In this document: piece after piece, positions 6,239 to 10,540 of the stretch
Numbering within the stretch: the stretch's first letter is position 1
Layout: the number at the start of each line of letters is the position of its first letter
NCBI GenBank assembly: GCA_945866285.1
Contig: CAMBHC010000057.1
Coordinates: 1-10,540 of the forward strand
Reading direction: 5' to 3'
DNA length: 10,540 nt
DNA from: Candidatus Sulfopaludibacter sp. SbA3
GTDB lineage: Bacteria > Acidobacteriota > Vicinamibacteria > Vicinamibacterales > UBA2999
Made by a program: the position numbers and the translations under genes
The notes under the pieces: model-generated
Database searches by the model: none
Seen by the model: only the letters and a program-made list of their open reading frames with translations
What the model was told of the DNA's origin: nothing

Positions 6239-7306
6239 TCAAGAAAACTGCGTGACGACGACGTCGATGTGGCGTTCCTGCTTTTCCGCCGGCTGCCACT
6301 GGACGAGGATCGGGCTCTGGTAGGTGCCGCGCAACACCCGCGGTTGACCGGTCTCCGGATCGGTCCCGGCCAGGAAGCTGACACGACGCGAGCGCAGGAA
6401 ACGGCGCGCCGGCAGCGACATCACCTTGGCGATCAGCCGTTCGAATGAACCGGCATCAATCCGCAAGGCTTCCATCAGCGAATTCAGCACGCGGACGGCG
6501 TCGTACTTGGCGTAGTTCAGCGTCTTGCCGGGAATCGAGAACGGGTCGGCGACCATGTGGCTGGCCTTGGCGCGGGCGAAGCGCAGCGGGTCGCGCAACA
6601 CCTCGACCAGGTCGTGCTGCATCAGCAGTGTTTCGTACTCGTTGACGGTGATGCCGACGTTGCGCTCGTTGGGGCTGACCACCAGGTCCACGCGCGCGCG
6701 GTCGATGCCGACCTGCGCCACGAGGTCGTTGATGCGCTCGAGCACGCCCAGCCGCGGGTCGGCCAGGTTGATCGCGTCGATCGGGTGCTTTGACATCGGA
6801 ATACTCAGCGTCGTGCGCGCGACCACGGTTTCGTGGTCGTAGCCAACCACGGTCGTCTTGCGCTTGCGCATGGCCGCGTCGCTCTTGCCGTCAAGCTCAA
6901 TGAAGTAAACCGGTGCATCGGGCCGGGTGCGATAGGTCACGCAGTTGCGCATGCCCGCGCCGATGAAGGTCAGGTGCGAGTCGCCGTTGCGCGGCTCGAC
7001 CACCTTCTGCTCTTCGGTCAGCTCCGAGCGCAGTTCCATCTGGTCGTGACGGTACTCGCCACCCTGCGGAAACAGAGCATGGAAGGCGCTGAAGAACTGC
7101 GACACCAGGTCCTGGCGGTGATGCATCCGCACCGACAGGCTCTGATCGAGATAGCCCGCCGTGGTGTGGAACGACGTGTAGAGGGCGCGCTGGTGCTTGC
7201 GCAGCAGGTCGCCCGCCTCCTGGTTGATGCGGGAGTTGACGTCGATGGCCTCAAAACGCCGCTGGGGCGCGAGGGTCAGGGTGAGCTCCGTCGGCTGTGT
7301 AGTCAT
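6239..7306 (-). CDS. UPF0047/YjbQ-like protein with extended C-terminal region
   Basis: A 355-residue protein. Residues about 15-145 resemble the UPF0047/YjbQ family: F-H47-T-T-A-G (the family's H-T-T-A signature), an H87 in Y-R-H-D, N-G-D-S-H111-L-T-F-I-G, and P-V-Y-F-I-E-L-D-G-K at 132-141. The three His residues match the family's presumed metal site. YjbQ proteins are normally about 130-140 residues and have been linked to weak thiamine-phosphate synthase activity. The remaining 210 residues are not a family I recognise; they look soluble, with many charged residues and no membrane segment. The frame is open to 7360, but the ATG at 7306 is preferred: it overlaps the ispH stop by 4 bp (ATGA), follows a GGGCAGGA Shine-Dalgarno, and the upstream 18 residues are Arg-rich and overlap ispH. 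Translational coupling to ispH is likely. Confidence 0.8.
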   Translation of the reverse strand: MTTQPTELTLTLAPQRRFEAIDVNSRINQEAGDLLRKHQRALYTSFHTTAGYLDQSLSVRMHHRQDLVSQFFSAFHALFPQGGEYRHDQMELRSELTEEQKVVEPRNGDSHLTFIGAGMRNCVTYRTRPDAPVYFIELDGKSDAAMRKRKTTVVGYDHETVVARTTLSIPMSKHPIDAINLADPRLGVLERINDLVAQVGIDRARVDLVVSPNERNVGITVNEYETLLMQHDLVEVLRDPLRFARAKASHMVADPFSIPGKTLNYAKYDAVRVLNSLMEALRIDAGSFERLIAKVMSLPARRFLRSRRVSFLAGTDPETGQPRVLRGTYQSPILVQWQPAEKQERHIDVVVTQFS

Positions 7307-8535
7307 TCCTGCCCGCCGGCCGCGGCGCCAGTCAGCGCCACGAGGTCGGCTGCCGTGCATCCTCGCAGGCCGAGAATGCGTTCCAGTACTTCACCGACGA
7401 CGCTGTCCGGAGTCGATGCGCCGGCGGTAATCCCCATCGTCTGGGGTCCCGCAGGCAGCCACCCTTCGGTGCGGCTCTCAACACTCGCGCCGACCGGGCG
7501 GTGGCGGATGGCCGTTGCCTCGATACACCCGGGGTTGTCGATGTAAAACGTGCGCACGCGCGGGGCGCACATCCGCGCCAGCGCCTGCGTGTTGCTGCTG
7601 TTGTAGCCGCCGATCACGATCATCACGTCGAGACCGCCGTCCTTGAGCAAGTCGAGCACGGCGTCCTGGCGTTCTTGGGTGGCCGAGCAGATCGTGTCGA
7701 AGGCGCGATAGTGCGCTTCGACGTCCGCACTGCCATGCCGTTCGATAATCGCTCGGCGCAGGGTCTCCTGTACCTTCAGCGTCTCGGTCATCAGCATGGT
7801 CGTCTGGTTGGCGAGGCCCATGCGCTGCAGGTCGCGGTCCGGGTCGAAGCCCGGGCTGGCGGCCTCGGCAAACTCGGCCATCAGTTCGGCCGCCGAGCGC
7901 CGGCCGAGAATGAATTCGCACAGCCGTTCGGTCTCAGCGACGTCGCGCACGCACAGGTATTGGCCACCGGGGTGGGTCAGCGCCTGCGACGCCGTGGCGC
8001 GCGTCTCCTCGTGATAGTGCTTGCCGTGGATGATCACGGTGTAGCTGTCACGTGCGTAGAAGTGAACCTTTTTCCAGACGTTGAGCACGCTGCCGCACGT
8101 GGTATCGACCAGCACGCAGCCCTTCGCCTTGAGGTGGTCGAGTTCGGGCACGCTCACGCCAAACGCCGGCAGAATCACGACGTCGGCCGCCCCGACCTTG
8201 GCGAAGCGGAGCTCCGGGTCGTGCGAGTCTTCGAGAATCTCGATGCCCAGATCGCGAATGCGCTGGTTGACGTCGGGGTTGTGGATGATCTCGCCCGACA
8301 GAAACACGCGGCGGTCGGGAAACCGCCGGCGCGCCTGGTAGGCGTAATCCACGGCGCGGTCCACGCCGTAGCAAAAGCCAAACTCCCTGGCGAGGCGCAT
8401 GCGCAGTCCGCCCGCGGAGGCATCAAAGCCCAGGGCCTTGAGATGATCGACTGTCCGGCTCTGATACGCGCGTTCCAGCATCGGCAGGACCTCGGCTTTC
8501 AGGCCCAAGCCTTTCTGGAAATAAGTCTGTGACAC
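7303..8535 (-). CDS. ispH: 4-hydroxy-3-methylbut-2-enyl diphosphate reductase, long cyanobacterial/plant-like form
   Basis: IspH (LytB) makes IPP and DMAPP from HMBPP in the last step of the MEP isoprenoid pathway, using a 4Fe-4S cluster. The 410-residue protein has the three cluster cysteines: C55 in F-G-F-C-Y-G-V, C147 in D-T-T-C-G-S-V and C283 in T-I-C-S-A-T-Q. Active-site segments G-E-I-I-H85-N-P, G-K-H-Y-H175-E-E-T, N243-Q-T-T and Y-N-S-S-N315 are intact. The length, the N-terminal Y-F-Q-K-G-L-G lead-in and the H-E-E-T-x-A-T-A-S motif resemble the roughly 400-residue cyanobacterial and plant enzymes rather than the roughly 315-residue E. coli type. The start is GTG 8535: an in-frame TAG lies two codons upstream, and the N-terminal lead-in is family-like. 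No clear Shine-Dalgarno precedes it. The UPF0047-like gene follows with a 4-bp overlap. Confidence 0.95.
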   Translation of the reverse strand: MSQTYFQKGLGLKAEVLPMLERAYQSRTVDHLKALGFDASAGGLRMRLAREFGFCYGVDRAVDYAYQARRRFPDRRVFLSGEIIHNPDVNQRIRDLGIEILEDSHDPELRFAKVGAADVVILPAFGVSVPELDHLKAKGCVLVDTTCGSVLNVWKKVHFYARDSYTVIIHGKHYHEETRATASQALTHPGGQYLCVRDVAETERLCEFILGRRSAAELMAEFAEAASPGFDPDRDLQRMGLANQTTMLMTETLKVQETLRRAIIERHGSADVEAHYRAFDTICSATQERQDAVLDLLKDGGLDVMIVIGGYNSSNTQALARMCAPRVRTFYIDNPGCIEATAIRHRPVGASVESRTEGWLPAGPQTMGITAGASTPDSVVGEVLERILGLRGCTAADLVALTGAAAGGQE

Positions 8536-8548
8536 TTGCTACAAGTGT
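8532..8548. promoter_or_regulatory. Perfect inverted repeat spanning the ispH GTG start
   Basis: ACACTTG (8532-8538) and CAAGTGT (8542-8548) are exact reverse complements around CTA. The ispH start codon (8535-8533 on the minus strand) lies inside one arm. The repeat could be a protein-binding operator over the transcription start, or an mRNA hairpin that hides the start codon. The first seems likelier if the transcript begins near here, as the candidate promoter suggests. Confidence 0.4.
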
Positions 8549-8572
8549 ACCCCGAGGTTCCCTCCCGTCCAA
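8544..8572 (-). promoter_or_regulatory. Candidate sigma-70-like promoter for ispH
   Basis: On the minus strand, TTGGAC (8572-8567) and TACACT (8549-8544) are separated by exactly 17 bp. The -10 matches consensus at four of six positions and the -35 at its first three. Initiation would fall at about 8537, almost at the GTG start, which would give a nearly leaderless message and explain the absent Shine-Dalgarno. This is a pattern-based prediction only. Confidence 0.3.
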
Positions 8573-8610
8573 ACCGCGAGGCGGCCCCGAAACCGCGGCC
8601 AGCCTGCCAG

Positions 8611-8842
8611 CTGCGACAGAACGACACCTTCGGCGTGATGTTTGACACCTTTCACGACAGGCGCAACGGCTACATCTTCTACGCCAACGCCATACGGCGC
8701 GTCGTCCGCTGGAAGAACGAGTGGACGAGCAGAGCTGTTCGTCGTCTATACCGACGACTTCGATACCGAGGCCAGGCCCAACATGGAATCGCTCCGCAAC
8801 CGGGCGTTCGTGGTGAAGTTCAACCGGCTGTTCCGGTTGTAA
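8611..8842 (+). pseudogene. Remnant of a DUF5916/CBM9-type protein gene (internally deleted, frameshifted)
   Basis: Two family fragments lie back to back in different frames. From 8611 (frame of the L-R-Q codons) comes N-D-T-F-G-V-M-F-D-T-F-H-D-R-R-N-G-Y, which strongly recalls the N-terminal carbohydrate-binding-like domain of DUF5916 outer-surface proteins. About 20 codons later the shifted frame reads E-L-F-V-V-Y-T-D, then L-R-N-R-A-F-V-V-K-F-N-R-L-F-R-L and a TAA at 8840-8842, which matches the extreme C-terminus of the same family. The frame change is best placed near 8731-8733 (an extra base in AGCAGAG). Full-length members are some 700-900 residues, so roughly 2 kb is missing between the pieces, probably around 8685-8700. 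There is no plausible start or Shine-Dalgarno. The family assignment comes from memory of its motifs. This remnant fills the gap between ispH and the ATP-grasp gene. Confidence 0.68.
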
Positions 8843-8851
8843 ACTGCTGGC

Positions 8852-9718
8852 GTGAACGTCGTCTTTGCCACCTGCGCCCACCAGCCCTTCATCACCGCCG
8901 ACGACCAGCCGCTGGCTGATGCGCTCGGCGCGCTCGGCTACCGGGTCGAGCCCGAGCCGTGGACCGACATCGATCCCAGTTCGCAGCTGATCGCCGACCC
9001 GGTGGTGCTGCGGTCGACCTGGGATTACCACCGCGTCCCGACGATGTTCACGGCGTGGCTCGACGCGATGGCTGATTCGGGCCGGACGCTCCTGAATCCG
9101 GCTGATGTGGCCCGCGCCAACATCGACAAGATCTACCTGCAAGGCCTCGCCGCCGCCGGCATTGCCATTCCCCACAGTCGCTGGGTGGACACGCCGGATG
9201 CTGAGTCACTCGCGGCCATCCTGCGCGAAGAGGGCTGGACGCAGGCGGTACTCAAGCCACGGATTGCCGCGACGGCTTACGGCACCTTCCTGATTGCGGC
9301 CGACCGGATTCCGCCGGAAGAAGATCTCGCGCCGGCTCGTGCATCGGGAGCGCTGGTGCAGGAGTTCATCCCCGAGATTCGCCACGGTGAAGTGTCGCTG
9401 GTCTACGCCGGCGGCGCCTTCAGCCACGCCGTCGTGAAGCATGCCAGCGGCGGCGACTTCCGCGTGCAGCAGGACTTTGGCGGCACCGTCAAGCCAGTGA
9501 TGCCGTCGGCGAGCCTGTTGGAGTTTGGCGAGTCGGTGATGGCGCAGGTGCCCGCCTCGTGCGCCTACGCGCGTGTGGACATCGTCGATCGTGCGCGTGG
9601 TCCGCTGCTGATGGAGTTGGAGCTGATCGAGCCAGAGCTCTACTTCAGCGTCGTGCCTGGCTCGGCCGAGCGGATGGCGCGAGCGATCGTGGCTCGCCTC
9701 GACGGACTCCAGGCCTGA
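8852..9718 (+). CDS. ATP-grasp ligase-like protein (glutathione-synthetase-fold / DcsG-like)
   Basis: A 288-residue protein with the ATP-grasp layout. The N-terminal preATP-grasp domain includes A-D-D-Q-P-L-A-D-A-L (16-25) and L-R-S-T-W-D-Y-H (53-60). Next come L-N-P and I-D-K-I-Y-L (81-96), and an ATP-binding lysine K135 in A-V-L-K-P. Q170-E-F-I-P-E-I corresponds to the adenine-contacting strand. The metal-binding end is A-R-V-D-I-V (240-245) and M-E-L-E-L-I-E-P-E-L (254-263). These signatures match the COG0189-like family that includes the D-cycloserine synthetase DcsG. Such enzymes join a carboxylate to an amine via an acyl-phosphate; the substrates here are unknown. It starts at GTG 8852, just after the stop of the pseudogene remnant, with only a poor Shine-Dalgarno; the N-terminal strand V-V-F-A-T-C fits the family, supporting this start. 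No partner biosynthetic genes adjoin it. Confidence 0.84.
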   Translation: MNVVFATCAHQPFITADDQPLADALGALGYRVEPEPWTDIDPSSQLIADPVVLRSTWDYHRVPTMFTAWLDAMADSGRTLLNPADVARANIDKIYLQGLAAAGIAIPHSRWVDTPDAESLAAILREEGWTQAVLKPRIAATAYGTFLIAADRIPPEEDLAPARASGALVQEFIPEIRHGEVSLVYAGGAFSHAVVKHASGGDFRVQQDFGGTVKPVMPSASLLEFGESVMAQVPASCAYARVDIVDRARGPLLMELELIEPELYFSVVPGSAERMARAIVARLDGLQA

Positions 9719-9733
9719 CCTGGGGGTGCGACC

Positions 9734-10540
9734 TCATGGCTTGGCGTGTTCGAGGACTAGACCGACCGCGGTCGCGCGCTTGAAGCCCTTCCAGTAGGTG
9801 TGGGTCGGCAGCGGCTTGCCCTCGCGGTCCATCGCGAACACCCCGTCCTTGCCGTTCGACGTGGTCACCTCGAAGTACGCCTGCTTGCCGGCTTCGCCTT
9901 TCAGATGGAAGCCGAAGTACGCCGTCGCGAAGTGGTGAAGGATGTTGTTCATCCGCGCGGTATCCCACACCGCGTCAGCGTAATGCGAGAACCCCGGCGG
10001 GGCGGTGCCCCCAGATGACCGATAGGTCTCGGCCGGTGCGGGCATCGGCGCGGCGGCGTTGTGATTGGCATTCACAAACGTGAGCAGGTAGCGATCGGCG
10101 TTGACCGCGCCCTGGTAGATCGCGCGCGTGCCCTTCTCGTATCCCGACACATCATCCGCGCTGCCGGCGACGAACAGCACCGGCGTGCGAATGCCCGTCA
10201 GGCCTTCGAGATCCCAGAAGCCGCCCTGCATGCCCCACGGGCCAATGGCGATGGCGGCCTTGATGCGCGGGTCGCGGGCCTTCTGATAAACGGGGTTCGA
10301 CGCCGCCCGCGCCGCGAGCAACCTATTGGGCGGCGCCTGCGCGCCGGTCACGCTGGCGTCGGTGTAGCCGCCGCCGATCACGTTGACGACGCCATAGCCG
10401 CCCATCGAGTAGCCGATGATGCCGGTGCGGCTGGCATCGACCAGGCCGCTCAAGAAGCTACCCGAGCCGGCCTTGCCGAGCCGGTCGATCTCGTTAAGCA
10501 CGAACAACTGGTCGAACGAGCGGTTGTAGAGCGTGCTGCC
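9734..10540 (-). CDS. Alpha/beta hydrolase (dienelactone hydrolase / PAF-acetylhydrolase-like), C-terminal part
   Basis: The minus-strand frame is open from the window edge at 10540 to the TGA at 9734-9736, giving the last 268 residues. A TTG at 10507 could be read as a start, but 11 further in-frame codons lie upstream of it (starting G-S-T-L-Y-N-R-S-F-D), and the beginning of the fold is missing, so the gene continues beyond the window. The nucleophile elbow is G-Y-S-M-G-G-Y, the acid is probably in V-A-G-S-A-D-D-V, and the catalytic His in N-A-N-H-N. The C-terminal part has H-Y-A-D-A-V-W-D-T and F-H-L-K-G-E. The triad order fits a serine esterase or lipase-like hydrolase. The signal peptide region is not visible. 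It converges with the ATP-grasp gene, only 15 bp apart. The substrate is unknown. Confidence 0.82.
   Translation of the reverse strand, partial: GSTLYNRSFDQLFVLNEIDRLGKAGSGSFLSGLVDASRTGIIGYSMGGYGVVNVIGGGYTDASVTGAQAPPNRLLAARAASNPVYQKARDPRIKAAIAIGPWGMQGGFWDLEGLTGIRTPVLFVAGSADDVSGYEKGTRAIYQGAVNADRYLLTFVNANHNAAAPMPAPAETYRSSGGTAPPGFSHYADAVWDTARMNNILHHFATAYFGFHLKGEAGKQAYFEVTTSNGKDGVFAMDREGKPLPTHTYWKGFKRATAVGLVLEHAKP

Noticed and set aside
6833..7546. Plus-strand open frame of 237 codons opposite the UPF0047-like gene and ispH.
   Set aside because: Shadow of the two coupled minus-strand genes; composition and lack of motifs argue against coding.
7501..8532. Long plus-strand open frame (343 codons) opposite ispH.
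   Set aside because: It mirrors ispH codon structure in a GC-rich genome, has no recognisable motif and no Shine-Dalgarno. IspH on the other strand is certain.
8423..9175. Minus-strand open frame of 250 codons across the ispH start, the pseudogene and the ATP-grasp gene.
   Set aside because: It overlaps three better-supported features and shows no family-like sequence.

Overview
The window is GC-rich, densely packed bacterial chromosome with short intergenic gaps and genes on both strands. Several features suggest an environmental Acidobacteriota-like organism, perhaps of the Vicinamibacteria type: an IspH of the long cyanobacterial/plant-like form, a remnant of a DUF5916/CBM9-type surface protein, an Uma2 nuclease, and the overall base composition. 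This assignment is inference; no rRNA or other phylogenetic marker is present. There are no tRNAs, CRISPR arrays, insertion sequences or phage genes.

Layout, left to right. (1) Minus strand: the first 46 residues of a lipoprotein that runs off the left edge, preceded by a rhodanese-methyltransferase fusion. (2) Plus strand: an orphan Uma2-family nuclease, transcribed divergently from the fusion gene and preceded by a perfect 15-bp palindrome. (3) Plus strand: a tight three-gene operon (1816-6199, gaps of 0 and 1 bp) encoding a MetX-homoserine dehydrogenase fusion, a Cys/Met-metabolism PLP enzyme (cystathionine gamma-synthase-like), and a small class I methyltransferase. An inverted repeat and a -10-like hexamer lie in an AT-rich island just upstream. 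The operon ends at a hairpin shared with the convergent genes. (4) Minus strand: ispH, overlapping by 4 bp a gene for a UPF0047/YjbQ-like protein with a large unassigned C-terminal region. ispH starts at GTG inside a perfect inverted repeat. (5) Plus strand: a decayed remnant of a DUF5916-like gene, then an ATP-grasp ligase. (6) Minus strand: the C-terminal part of a secreted-type alpha/beta hydrolase that runs off the right edge.

How the genes work together. The operon in (3) would channel aspartate semialdehyde to homoserine (dehydrogenase half), to O-acylhomoserine (MetX half), then to cystathionine or homocysteine (PLP enzyme). Fusing the first two steps in reversed order, acyltransferase N-terminal, commits homoserine toward methionine. 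The following methyltransferase has no assigned substrate. ispH and its overlapping partner suggest an unexplored link between the last step of the MEP isoprenoid pathway and a YjbQ-like protein. The most notable items are the MetX-Hom fusion, the ispH/UPF0047-extended pair, the rhodanese-methyltransferase fusion and the DUF5916 remnant.
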